DNA from: Pseudomonas baetica
Lineage (GTDB): Bacteria; Pseudomonadota; Gammaproteobacteria; Pseudomonadales; Pseudomonadaceae
Assembly (NCBI RefSeq): GCF_002813455.1
Contig: NZ_PHHE01000001.1
Coordinates: 3,647,001-3,711,000, forward strand
Direction: 5' to 3'
DNA: 64,000 nt
A model generated the notes under the pieces. The model searched no databases. It saw nothing but the letters and a program-made list of their open reading frames with translations, and had not been told where the DNA came from. Position 1 is the first letter of the stretch. Each line of letters begins with the position of its first letter. Below, in pieces: positions 21,742-29,304 of this stretch. A program made the translations under genes and the position numbers.

Positions 21742-22176
21742 TCAGGCAGTGACAGGAACGCCGCCAAGCTTTTTGATCAGTGCATCAAAGTCAGCGACTT
21801 TGTTTTTCTTCATCAGGTCGGCCAGATAATCAGCATAGGTCGTGAAGCCTAGTGCTTCAATTGTCTTGCCAACAGCCCCAGCCTTTTTGCTTTGCAAGAT
21901 CGTTTCAACACCATTGATCTTGACTTTAAACTTCGGGGCTTTCGCCTTCGTGGTCTTCACGCTCACGCTTTTAGGTGTTTTAGCGGCTGTTTTAACGCCG
22001 TGAAGGGAATGCACCACATCGACAAAATCGGGCACCTTATAGCCGTATTTATTGCGAAGGGCTTCAAGCTCTTCAACAAATTTCATGACTTTTGCTTCTT
22101 GTTCATTCGATTGAAGGTTTTTGATTTGCTCTTCAAGCTGTTTTTGCTGTGCCAGTAGATCAAGCAATTTAGACAT
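21742..22176 (-). CDS. Small coiled-coil, basic-linker protein, H-NS-like architecture
   Basis: A 144-residue protein: N-terminal coiled coil (LLDLLAQQKQLEEQIKNLQS, about residues 5-45), a Lys/Thr-rich basic linker (VSVKTTKAKAPKFKVK, about 78-93) and a compact C-terminal segment ending FDALIKKLGGVPVTA. That order (oligomerisation coil, basic linker, DNA-binding tail) is the H-NS/MvaT plan, and plasmids often carry such proteins to silence their own AT-rich genes. No AT-hook-like core motif is evident, so the assignment rests on architecture only. The ATG at 22176 is preferred to a TTG two codons upstream. A good sigma70 promoter lies upstream. Confidence 0.5.
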   Translation of the reverse strand: MSKLLDLLAQQKQLEEQIKNLQSNEQEAKVMKFVEELEALRNKYGYKVPDFVDVVHSLHGVKTAAKTPKSVSVKTTKAKAPKFKVKINGVETILQSKKAGAVGKTIEALGFTTYADYLADLMKKNKVADFDALIKKLGGVPVTA

Positions 22177-22206
22177 TTTCAACGATCCCGGTTGTGGTTT
22201 TTCAGG

Positions 22207-22250
22207 ATCATAAATTTCTTGATGAAAAAAGTCAAAATAAAGGGCCTAGG
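22207..22250 (-). promoter_or_regulatory. Sigma70 promoter with recurrent motif, copy 4
   Basis: Minus strand: -35 TTGACT (22230-22235), a 17-bp spacer and -10 TATGAT (22207-22212), about 30 bp upstream of the H-NS-like gene. The motif TAGGCCCTTTATTTTGACTT overlaps the -35, so a protein binding it would occlude RNA polymerase. Confidence 0.75.
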
Positions 22251-22401
22251 CTCTTAACGGTTTAGATTTAAGATTTTTTGATCTACCAGAATGGCTTTTG
22301 ACTTTGGCCTACATCTTATATATAGATTTACGAAGTAAATATCTTTTCTTTTCCTGAAACAATCAAATAAGCCCGAGAGAATAAGGAAATTTCAAAAATC
22401 C

Positions 22402-22511
22402 CGGTTAACGCTCCTTATTTATTTACCCCCTTTCGGTTAACGCTCCTTATTTTTTAAAGCGGTTTATCTTTTAAAATATGGATAATCTCAAAGCACGATA
22501 ATACGGTTAAC
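22402..22511 (+). repeat. Direct repeats upstream of rep (iteron-like)
   Basis: CGGTTAACGCTCCTTATTT occurs perfectly at 22402-22420 and 22434-22452 (32 bp, three helical turns apart), with a shorter third copy of CGGTTAAC at 22504-22511. The surrounding 22260-22597 is very AT-rich and gene-free, as expected for a plasmid replication origin or an autoregulated rep promoter. Confidence 0.7.
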
Positions 22512-22597
22512 AGCATTTGTTATTTTTTTACTGTTTTAATCTTGTAATTTGTTTTTTTTGTGGTTAATTATAAGTATAACAAGGGTAAAAAATAACC

Positions 22598-23542
22598 ATG
22601 AAATACATTTTAAAAGAAAACGGCAAAGAAAAAAAAGTGTTCAAGCTGAAAGGTTTTGTTTCAGTTCCTCGCATTTTTCTCGCTCTTCCATTGTTCAATA
22701 CAATAAATTCTCACAAAGAGCCGAAAGGCTTTGAAATAGCTAAAAACCACAATGCTAAAAACATACATATTGCTTCCACGTCATTGACTATATTCAATGA
22801 CTTTGAGGTATTTCTTTTTATTTTGCGAAAAGTATACAGCAGCAAAAGCAATGAATTTGAGTTTACCCTTGATGAAATAATGAATGACTTTGATGTTAAA
22901 ACATCACATAGAACAATGTATTTTTCGATCTTTAAGCAGTCAATTAGAAAGCTCAACAAAATCAATATTGAATATGAAGAAGAAACGGAAGAGGGAACCA
23001 AAACTGTTTTTCTAAACTTCATCACTGGCGAGATGACTAAAAAAGGCGGAAAGATTGAAGTATCAAAACGTTTTATTGAGTTTTTTGGAAGTCTTAAAGA
23101 GCTATACGAGATCGACACGAAGATGTTGAGCCTGTTGACTAATGAGTATCAAAGAATTCTTTATGTGTTGTACATTTGTAATAGACGCAACAAAACCAAT
23201 TATTTTAGTGTTGAGATGCTAAAAGAAAGATTCCGCATCAGCGATAAAATGCCGTCTAAAATGTTTGTAATGAAAATAAGAAAGGCAAATGCAGCACTTA
23301 AAGAATTGGGTTTAATTGAAGACTTTAAAGAAGAAAAAGAAGAAAAGAACAATCGAACAACGTCAAGGTTTTTAGTCGATTATAGTTATAAGTCACTTTA
23401 TAAAGATTATGAAAGCAAAAAGGCAATTGCAGAAATGAAATTGAAGGCATTCAAAAAAGTCGATTTCTCAGCATTAGATCAAGAAGAAGCAAAACCAGTG
23501 GCACAAGCAGAAGATGAATCATTTGACGAAAATGATTTTTAA
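22598..23542 (+). CDS. Plasmid replication initiator (Rep_3-like, winged helix)
   Basis: A 314-residue basic protein with two putative winged-helix halves. The segment LSLLTNEYQRILYVLYICNR followed by YFSVEMLKERFRISDKMPSK and a C-terminal RKANAALKELGLIEDF is the pattern of theta-plasmid Rep initiators. It lies directly downstream of direct repeats. The start at 22598 is behind AAGGGTAAAAAATAACC. The next gene begins 28 bp after its stop, so it heads a rightward operon. Its presence says that island A has, or descended from, an autonomously replicating form. Confidence 0.75.
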   Translation: MKYILKENGKEKKVFKLKGFVSVPRIFLALPLFNTINSHKEPKGFEIAKNHNAKNIHIASTSLTIFNDFEVFLFILRKVYSSKSNEFEFTLDEIMNDFDVKTSHRTMYFSIFKQSIRKLNKINIEYEEETEEGTKTVFLNFITGEMTKKGGKIEVSKRFIEFFGSLKELYEIDTKMLSLLTNEYQRILYVLYICNRRNKTNYFSVEMLKERFRISDKMPSKMFVMKIRKANAALKELGLIEDFKEEKEEKNNRTTSRFLVDYSYKSLYKDYESKKAIAEMKLKAFKKVDFSALDQEEAKPVAQAEDESFDENDF

Positions 23543-23570
23543 ACAAATAACCAAAATATGAGGATCTAAA

Positions 23571-23966
23571 ATGGAAGCAGAAGAAATCAAAGAAATAGAT
23601 TTAAAACACATCAGCATAGCCGCTCAGGCGTTGATTACGCACATCGAAAGCTTATTGCCACTTATCCCTAATGACAGGGTTAAAACGCTCGTAGCGATGA
23701 AATTAGGCACTGCTATCAGTGAGGGTGGAAATGAGGCGATGCTGCGTCAAATTTTGTTGTTAGCTAGAACGGCAATCGAAAACAGCGAATTGATTGAGCA
23801 TAAAATGAATACCGGGGATCTTGAATACAACCCGTTTACCGGGGAAATACTCAGCGAAATAAATTGTATGCCTGCGGCGATTCCAGTCATCAAAATGCTG
23901 AAAGAAATTAATGAAAAGAAAGCAAGAAAGAACAAGCCAAATGAACAAAAGCCGCCAGCGGTTTAA
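23571..23966 (+). CDS. Hypothetical protein (131 aa) in the rep operon
   Basis: A 131-residue mostly helical acidic protein (IDLKHISIAAQALITHIESL ... LARTAIENSELIEHKMNTGD) with a lysine/proline-rich tail. No signal peptide, membrane segment or known motif. GAGGATCTAAA precedes the ATG. Position between rep and the IcmC-like gene suggests a plasmid maintenance or transfer role, but nothing in the sequence shows which. Confidence 0.7.
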   Translation: MEAEEIKEIDLKHISIAAQALITHIESLLPLIPNDRVKTLVAMKLGTAISEGGNEAMLRQILLLARTAIENSELIEHKMNTGDLEYNPFTGEILSEINCMPAAIPVIKMLKEINEKKARKNKPNEQKPPAV

Positions 23967-23980
23967 CGATCAGGAGAATC

Positions 23981-24634
23981 ATGAATGCAAGAAACGTAAT
24001 CACATTTTTAACGCTGCTTTTCCTTCCTGCCGTTGCGTTCGCTAGCGGTGAAGCTTCAAACGTCATTTCTCAGCTAATTACAAGCTACCAAAAGCTAATT
24101 TTAACCTTTGGTTTTTTAGTTGGATTGGGCCTTACGGTTTCCGGTGGCTACAAACTCACGCTAATGAACGAACAAGGACAGAAGAACGCAAAGACTGTTC
24201 CTTTGATGAGCCTTCTTGCGGGTGCGTTAATGATGAACGCAATGGCATCACTTGGGCTTTTTAGTGAGACGTATTTTAGTACCTCAGATCTTTGCTTCGT
24301 CGTTAAAGATGGCGTCGTTAACAGCAGTTGTATGAGTGATGAAATGTCAGGCATCACCGGAGAATTAAAAACAAGAATTGAAAAACTTTCCAGTGGTTCT
24401 ACCGCACAAGTATTTTTAACCAACGTCAGCAACATAGTTGGGCTTTTTCAAATCATCGGTTTAATTTACTTTTTAATCGGTGTTTATGGATTAACACAAG
24501 TCGCCAACGGATCGGCTCAGAATGGCTACGGGAAGCCAGTTATCACGATGTTTGCTTCGTCTTTGATTGTCGCTCTTCCGCATACCGTTCAGATAATGAT
24601 TGATACGCTAGAAACCGTAGGATTTAACTTTTAA
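23981..24634 (+). CDS. Inner-membrane protein resembling IcmC/DotE/TraQ (type IVB transfer)
   Basis: A 217-residue protein with a signal-like first helix (VITFLTLLFLPAVAFA) and four further hydrophobic helices in two pairs. The halves look like a duplication: LILTFGFLVGLGLTVSGGYK (about 41-60) with VPLMSLLAGALMMNAMASLG (about 74-93), and IVGLFQIIGLIYFLIGVYGL (about 152-171) with PVITMFASSLIVALPHTVQI. A 'helix, G-x-Y-x-L, polar loop, helix' pattern in each half is what I know from IcmC/DotE/TraQ proteins of type IVB secretion. No other such component is visible, so it is an orphan. RBS ATCAGGAGAATC. Confidence 0.5.
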   Translation: MNARNVITFLTLLFLPAVAFASGEASNVISQLITSYQKLILTFGFLVGLGLTVSGGYKLTLMNEQGQKNAKTVPLMSLLAGALMMNAMASLGLFSETYFSTSDLCFVVKDGVVNSSCMSDEMSGITGELKTRIEKLSSGSTAQVFLTNVSNIVGLFQIIGLIYFLIGVYGLTQVANGSAQNGYGKPVITMFASSLIVALPHTVQIMIDTLETVGFNF

Positions 24635-24651
24635 ATAATCAGGGGGAATTT

Positions 24652-25281
24652 ATGAAAAAAATGATGTTGCTTTTACCGCTTTTATTCTCAGTTAATGCTT
24701 TTGCTGTTGAGAATCCTTGTGCAAACGGTTGCACATATTCGCAAATACAGGACTACAACAAAGCAAATTTCAAATCTTCTGAGCAGATGATTCAAGAAGC
24801 TGACGAAATGGAAGCAGAAATGTATAGAAAATGGGTTAAAGAACATGAAGAAGCACAAGCAAGAGCCGACGCTTTACCGAAATATGTAGCGAAACCGATG
24901 GGTGAAAAAGACAACTGCGTTTCAAGATTTTACAAAGAAGCTGATGGCATTATCGGTGATAAGTCGATCCTCTACATCGACGTTAGAGAAATCGGCGGCG
25001 GAAAATGCACTTTCGAAATAAAATTGATGGCAGAAGAAATGTGTAATTATTTTGATAGTTTTTCAAGCATGGCAACGCCGGGATGGTCAATGGCTGAATG
25101 GTGTCGATATACCGCAGAGAAAAACGCGGCAATGGCTCCTTTTAGTGGTGTCAGAGCAACTGACGATGTTAAAAGACAAATCAAAGCAAAATTATTACCG
25201 GTTGAACAAAAGCACCATGAAAACATTACTCGACTTTTCAATGGGGAAGAAGAACGAGTTAAATCATTGAACAGAAAATGA
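24652..25281 (+). CDS. Secreted/periplasmic hypothetical protein
   Basis: A 209-residue protein with a clear signal peptide (MMLLLPLLFSVNAFAVE) and a mature part with several cysteines (CANGC, DNCVSRF, GKCTF, MCNYF, EWCRY) that could form periplasmic disulfides, plus a charged coiled segment at about 35-75. No recognised domain. RBS CAGGGGGAATTT. It closes the rep operon and is followed by a palindrome and a terminator. Confidence 0.7.
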   Translation: MKKMMLLLPLLFSVNAFAVENPCANGCTYSQIQDYNKANFKSSEQMIQEADEMEAEMYRKWVKEHEEAQARADALPKYVAKPMGEKDNCVSRFYKEADGIIGDKSILYIDVREIGGGKCTFEIKLMAEEMCNYFDSFSSMATPGWSMAEWCRYTAEKNAAMAPFSGVRATDDVKRQIKAKLLPVEQKHHENITRLFNGEEERVKSLNRK

Positions 25282-25305
25282 CGACTTTTGTTCGCATTTG
25301 ATTTT

Positions 25306-25333
25306 TTAATATTATTATATATAATAATATTAA
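25306..25333. repeat. Perfect 28-bp AT palindrome
   Basis: TTAATATTATTAT-AT-ATAATAATATTAA, 28 of 28 bases symmetrical and only A/T. It sits 25 bp after the secreted-protein gene. It could extrude as a cruciform or act as an operator; a terminator role is unlikely because no GC stem exists. Confidence 0.75.
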
Positions 25334-25349
25334 CAACATCTTTTCCAAC

Positions 25350-25478
25350 ATGAAAAATTCAAAAATACTCTACTGCTCACACTTCGCAATTATCGCGTCG
25401 TGTGCTTTTTTCGTTTCTATTAAATTTACAATGCCGGAAGCAATAACAACGCCAAGCACAGTTTTTTTGCAGCGTTAG
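25350..25478 (+). CDS. Possible 42-residue membrane peptide
   Basis: ATG at 25350 to TAG at 25476: a short positively charged start, a hydrophobic helix (FAIIASCAFFVSIKF) and a polar tail. It resembles a small membrane or lysis-type peptide, but there is no clear Shine-Dalgarno and a terminator hairpin lies inside the frame, so it may be chance. Confidence 0.25.
   Translation: MKNSKILYCSHFAIIASCAFFVSIKFTMPEAITTPSTVFLQR
25378..25411 (+). terminator. Terminator of the rep operon
   Basis: CACAC-TT-CGC-AATTAT-CGC..GTGTG type hairpin (CACACTTCGC paired with GCGTCGTGTG) followed by CTTTTTT. Confidence 0.7.
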
Positions 25479-25563
25479 AATGCTTCGCAATTTTTGCTTT
25501 ATTCAAAATGCACGGCATCAACAAAAAGGATAAACAAACAACCAACAATAACGAGGTATCACA

Positions 25564-26100
25564 ATGATCAGACTTTCACTTTTAACAATCGCATTATTTT
25601 CTTCAATATCAGTTCAAGCAGCTTACGTTATCAAAGTGCCAATGGAACAAAATCGCGGCGGGCCTTTACAAAATAATAGTATTGCTTTCGTCAGTGGAAA
25701 CGTTGGTAATGGTGGGAATGGTTCAAATCCAACAACACCAGATCCAACACCAGAAGAACCAAAACCAGAGGAACCATCAAGGGAAAGCGTTTGTATTGCT
25801 GCAAAGCAAAATGTAATCAGTATCGCAGCAGCACAAAATCTAGGCGTGACTGTGAAATACATTACCCCGATGCAGGCTGATAGATGCGTCTTGATGGTTA
25901 TGTCAATTGGAAAATTTACAGATAAAGCATCATTGGTTAATTTTGGTAATTCAATATTAAGCTTGAATATTGAAAATTATTCTGTCGGCGTACAAAGGTA
26001 CAGCAGCTCAACATTAGACACCTTTATAAGCTCAGGAATTACAGACGTTAACGCACAAGCTGATAAATTGTGGTCGCGATACCTAACTGATAAGAAATAA
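25564..26100 (+). CDS. Secreted protein with Pro/Glu-rich linker
   Basis: A 178-residue protein: signal peptide (LSLLTIALFSSISVQAA), a Gly/Asn-rich stretch (GNVGNGGNGSN), a repetitive P-E-P linker (TPDPTPEEPKPEEPSRES, about 60-77) and a globular C-terminal domain with two cysteines (VCIAAKQ, DRCVLMV). The linker suggests that the C-terminal domain is held away from a membrane or wall anchor. RBS ACGAGGTATCACA. Unknown function; it may belong to a surface or mating function of the parent plasmid. Confidence 0.65.
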   Translation: MIRLSLLTIALFSSISVQAAYVIKVPMEQNRGGPLQNNSIAFVSGNVGNGGNGSNPTTPDPTPEEPKPEEPSRESVCIAAKQNVISIAAAQNLGVTVKYITPMQADRCVLMVMSIGKFTDKASLVNFGNSILSLNIENYSVGVQRYSSSTLDTFISSGITDVNAQADKLWSRYLTDKK

Positions 26101-26103
26101 AAG

Positions 26104-26126
26104 AAACGCCTTGAAGGCGTTTTTTT
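26104..26126. terminator. Bidirectional terminator between secreted gene and relaxase
   Basis: AAACGCC-TTGA-AGGCGTTT hairpin with a T-run on the plus side; it also abuts the relaxase stop codon on the minus side. Confidence 0.85.
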
Positions 26127-27822
26127 AATGAGGTCTTAACTGTTGTAGTCTTCTTCTTTCGTTTTGATGAGCTTCGTTTTCTGCACTTTGTTGCTGACTT
26201 CTAGCTTCTCTATCAAGTGATGCCATTTCTGCCAACATTTCAGCTTGAACGCCAACAACGTCTTTTGATGTGAACACATCAACAGCAGCATTCAACACAC
26301 CTTCCGCCACAATAGACACACCTTCAACCGCAATTCCTGCACCTTTCAAAGCAGTGTTTTCAGCAGTCGCACCAATTGAAGGTTTTTCATCCGCGATTTC
26401 AGGAGCTTTTTCAACCGATAAAGCTTTGATATTACGTTCTTCAATAGGCTTCTTAAAATCAGGGTTTTCGAGCTTCAATTTTTCAAGTGGTGCTTTTTCG
26501 ATTGGTAAAGATTTAACATTATTTTCATCTGGTCGATTATAGAACTTCGTTTGATCGTCAAGCTTTCTTTGTAGTTCTTCAATGTCTTTCTTTGACGGTT
26601 TATAACCTTTGAGCGTGTAGCCTTTTTCATCGAGCTTCATCAAATTGAATTGCATCCAGATTTCGCGTCTGTATTTGTCACCGCCCGAAGTGTACAAGGT
26701 AGATGGATTTCCATCTTCTGTTAATTTTTGCAGGCCGGCTTTTGCTGATGACGGTGTAACATTCCTATGTGTAACCGTTCCAGATGTTGCATCGAATTCA
26801 AAAGCTTTTTGTTTATTGATGTTGTAATAGTAGTTACCTTGATCATCATAGTGATAATTTTTATACAAGGTTTTTTGCATCTTTAAACCTTTGTAAAAAT
26901 CCGCCATTTCTTTGCGGCTTTCGTTGCTCGCTTGCGATCCATAATTGCTGTAAGACTTTTGAGGTTCTGGCTCAGGTTCATGATCCTGAGCTGGTGGCTT
27001 CTGTGGTTGATTGGTTGGGGCTTCATTGGTAGGGGCCGCAATCGTCACAGAACCCTCATTCCCGGCCTTATCTGTGTGAAGTGATGCAAGGGTAGCGGCA
27101 AACTCAGGATCGTCGCCTAATGCCGCTTTTAACGTCTTGTAGGACACGGCAAGATCGGAAGCCTTGAAGGTTTGACCGTCTTTTGTCATTGAATAAGCAT
27201 CTTTGCCACTGTGGTGAATGTCGAAGCCAGCAGCATTGGCAAGCATCAAGAATTCAGAAGGATTCAACGCATTATCCAGAATGGCTTTTAATTCTTTCTT
27301 AAAGGTTTTTTTGTACTCATCTTCGTCTTTTGGCTTGCGATGTTCATTGTAAAGCCCATATTTCAATTCAAGCTTTTTGATGATCGGATTGTAATCAATC
27401 ATCTTGTTATTGACCTTTTTGGTTTCGAGATCGGTCAAGTGGATCATGGCGTGAACGTGATGGTGCTCGGTGTTTCTTTCCACAACAAAAAGATAATGGC
27501 GATTATCGTTTAGGCTGTTTTTAACCCCATTCTTTAAATAGACTTCTTTCGCCATTTGGATCATTTGTGCATCGGTGAATTTGTCGCCTTCACTTGGGTG
27601 AAGCGACAGCATATTAAACTGATATAGATTTTTTTGATTGTGAACGCGGTCGCCTTCAAAAACATTTTTTATTCTTGTGGCGTATTCCATATTTGATTCA
27701 CCTTCCAAACGGGGGATGGTGCAATCTATTGCGTCACCTTCTGGGTTAAGTTTTAAAAGGTAGTTGGCTGATGATCTGGTTCTATTTCCGCCTCCTTTTC
27801 TATACATCATTTTATTGATCAT
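26125..27822 (-). CDS. Relaxase / mobilization nuclease
   Basis: A 565-residue relaxase. The N-terminal nicking domain (1-150) has the three-histidine metal motif in TEHHHVHAMIHLTD (about residues 115-128), with upstream tyrosines near MMYRKGGGNRTRSSANYLLK as possible catalytic residues. After residue 270 a long charged, low-complexity tail (NEAPTNQPQKPPAQDHEPEP) and a coiled C-terminus follow. It cleaves oriT and leads the DNA strand into a type IV secretion channel supplied in trans. The start at 27822 follows GGGGGTGTAAGCC, three bases after the stop of the upstream RHH-type gene. Confidence 0.85.
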   Translation of the reverse strand: MINKMMYRKGGGNRTRSSANYLLKLNPEGDAIDCTIPRLEGESNMEYATRIKNVFEGDRVHNQKNLYQFNMLSLHPSEGDKFTDAQMIQMAKEVYLKNGVKNSLNDNRHYLFVVERNTEHHHVHAMIHLTDLETKKVNNKMIDYNPIIKKLELKYGLYNEHRKPKDEDEYKKTFKKELKAILDNALNPSEFLMLANAAGFDIHHSGKDAYSMTKDGQTFKASDLAVSYKTLKAALGDDPEFAATLASLHTDKAGNEGSVTIAAPTNEAPTNQPQKPPAQDHEPEPEPQKSYSNYGSQASNESRKEMADFYKGLKMQKTLYKNYHYDDQGNYYYNINKQKAFEFDATSGTVTHRNVTPSSAKAGLQKLTEDGNPSTLYTSGGDKYRREIWMQFNLMKLDEKGYTLKGYKPSKKDIEELQRKLDDQTKFYNRPDENNVKSLPIEKAPLEKLKLENPDFKKPIEERNIKALSVEKAPEIADEKPSIGATAENTALKGAGIAVEGVSIVAEGVLNAAVDVFTSKDVVGVQAEMLAEMASLDREARSQQQSAENEAHQNERRRLQQLRPH

Positions 27823-27825
27823 GGC

Positions 27826-28275
27826 TTACACCCCCTTTTTTTTCTTGGCCTTAATAACATCTTTGAGGGTCAAGTCTGTCAAACGCTTTACGTTTTCTTC
27901 GTAAAAGCAGTAACCTTTAACTGCACGATCTAGATTTGCAGAAAACGAAACTATGGCGTTTAAATTCTTTCCATCATCCTTTTCTAGGTAGTTGATCAGA
28001 GTTTGAAACTTTTCAGGCTTTTTTTGAATATGGTCTATGCCTTTCTTGATGTTGCTTCCAAGATCCTTGGCTTTTGATAAAACGGTACTGTATTTCTCGA
28101 CCTCGCTCACTAAGACGATCCCGGAATTATTTATTGAATTTAGTACGAGTTCGACAACTGATTTTGAGTTGGTCGCAGCCATTGCGGCTAGTAAAAAATC
28201 TTTTTCTTCTTGCGTAACGCGGAGTGTAAAACGTTTGTCTCTGTTTCTTACTCTTGGTTTTTTATCATTACTCAT
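27826..28275 (-). CDS. Relaxosome accessory protein (MobC/RHH type)
   Basis: A 149-residue basic protein. The N-terminus (KRFTLRVTQEEKDFLLAAMA) resembles a ribbon-helix-helix arm used by MobC/NikA-type proteins to bind oriT. The rest is helical with a lysine-rich end (KDVIKAKKKKGV). It precedes the relaxase by three bases, the usual order. RBS CAGGAGAACC. A 25-bp palindrome sits 31 bp upstream of its ATG. Confidence 0.75.
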   Translation of the reverse strand: MSNDKKPRVRNRDKRFTLRVTQEEKDFLLAAMAATNSKSVVELVLNSINNSGIVLVSEVEKYSTVLSKAKDLGSNIKKGIDHIQKKPEKFQTLINYLEKDDGKNLNAIVSFSANLDRAVKGYCFYEENVKRLTDLTLKDVIKAKKKKGV

Positions 28276-28305
28276 GGTTCTCCTGATCGATGTGTTTTAT
28301 TTGGT

Positions 28306-28330
28306 GAACAAAGGCCGGGGCCTGTTGTTC
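28306..28330. promoter_or_regulatory. 25-bp palindrome, operator-like, copy 1
   Basis: Inverted arms GAACAA and TTGTTC around a GGCC..GGCC core; it lies upstream of the MobC-like gene and touches the stop codon of the preceding gene. A near-identical site occurs at 28804. No T-run follows on either strand, so I read it as a protein binding site rather than a terminator. Confidence 0.6.
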
Positions 28331-28778
28331 ATAGTCTTCCTTCTGCTAAGTCAATGATAAAAATTGCCAGCATCTTTATGTCTAGTCTGTCTTGTCCGTG
28401 TATCTTGTGATCATGGTTGTTTTCAGCAGCAGACAACGCAATTGATTGTATATCGCTAGCGAGTCGGCAAATAATATCACCTAGTTTCTTGCTTCCATCT
28501 GGATAGCTATCTAAAAAGTCCTGCAAAATCACATTTTCATACCAATCCATCTCATCTGTTTTCTCATGATACCCCCTGACGAAATTTACAATTGGTTCCA
28601 ATTCTTTTAGACGCTGTTCATCCTTCTGTTTTTTTTGTGCTCTCATTTCAAGCATGAAGCCTTTCGAGAACACGCCGCGTTTTATGTAATCCAGTTCTTT
28701 TGGGGTAAGTGCTGGTTTTGCAGGTAAGTCATCTCCGAAATCAAAGTCATCGAATAAGTCATCTATATTGTCTGTCAT
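28329..28778 (-). CDS. Hypothetical protein (149 aa) in the mobilization operon
   Basis: A 149-residue protein with a very acidic start (DDLFDDFDFGDDLP, residues 6-19), a charged coil (EMRAQKKQKDEQRLKELEPI) and a helical C-terminus (IQSIALSAAENNHDHKIHGQ). RBS AGAAGGAAATT. No known domain. Position in the operon suggests a relaxosome or copy-control accessory. Confidence 0.7.
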   Translation of the reverse strand: MTDNIDDLFDDFDFGDDLPAKPALTPKELDYIKRGVFSKGFMLEMRAQKKQKDEQRLKELEPIVNFVRGYHEKTDEMDWYENVILQDFLDSYPDGSKKLGDIICRLASDIQSIALSAAENNHDHKIHGQDRLDIKMLAIFIIDLAEGRL

Positions 28779-28803
28779 AATTTCCTTCTATTGTTAATTT
28801 TGT

Positions 28804-28828
28804 GAACAAAGGCCGAGGCCTATTGTTC
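28804..28828. promoter_or_regulatory. 25-bp palindrome, operator-like, copy 2
   Basis: Same layout as 28306 (GAACAAAGGCC-GA-GGCC..TTGTTC) with two core differences, 26 bp upstream of the 149-residue gene. Confidence 0.6.
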
Positions 28829-28835
28829 GTGTTTG

Positions 28836-29156
28836 TTACACTATTCTTAAATCATTGCGAAGGCTTGCAGCAAGAAACATCTGAAACAACATCACGTAAA
28901 GCATGGTTTGGTGATTGTCAATTTTCTGAGAGCCTAACGCCAACATTGTCACTTCGTTAAATACTTTCATCGCTTGGGCATTATCACCACTGAAAACTAA
29001 TTCGTGATCTATTTTTACCCTGGCCTTTAAATCTTTTTCAATGCCACTTGTAAACTCGTAAACCCTTTGCATCGCGTAATTGAGAGTTAAATCCATATTA
29101 CCTAAATTTGAGCTGACGTAATTTACTATTTCTTGTAGTTCTTCAATACTCTTCAT
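28836..29156 (-). CDS. Hypothetical protein (106 aa), first gene of the mobilization operon
   Basis: A 106-residue helical protein (SIEELQEIVNYVSSNLGNMD ... KVFNEVTMLALGSQKID). The ATG at 29156 is preferred over 29168 because GAGGATAATT sits directly before it. No recognised domain. It is followed at short spacing by the other mob genes, and three structured repeats lie immediately upstream. Confidence 0.65.
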   Translation of the reverse strand: MKSIEELQEIVNYVSSNLGNMDLTLNYAMQRVYEFTSGIEKDLKARVKIDHELVFSGDNAQAMKVFNEVTMLALGSQKIDNHQTMLYVMLFQMFLAASLRNDLRIV

Positions 29157-29186
29157 AATTATCCTCATGATATGTTTTTTGTTTTT

Positions 29187-29304
29187 CTGTAATGTCGAAG
29201 CATTACAGTGACCGGCTTTTGATTTTCTGTAATGTCCAAAGACATTGCAGCAACCGGCTTTTGACTTTCTGTAATATCCGAAGGTATTACAGCAACCGGC
29301 TTTT
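29187..29304. repeat. Three tandem hairpin repeats with covarying stems
   Basis: Three units of about 40-42 bp, each a hairpin followed by ACCGGCTTTTGA. Hairpins at 29187-29208, 29227-29250 and 29269-29292. Stems pair over 9-10 bp with loops CGAA, CAAA and CGAA. Unit 3 has AATA/TATT where units 1-2 have AATG/CATT, a compensatory change that keeps pairing. They lie just upstream of the mobilization operon. Possible roles: transfer origin, replication or copy-control element, or structured leader RNA. Confidence 0.75.

Noticed and set aside
29187..29304. CRISPR array
   Set aside because: Only three units of about 40 bp made of hairpins with no variable spacers, and no cas genes.
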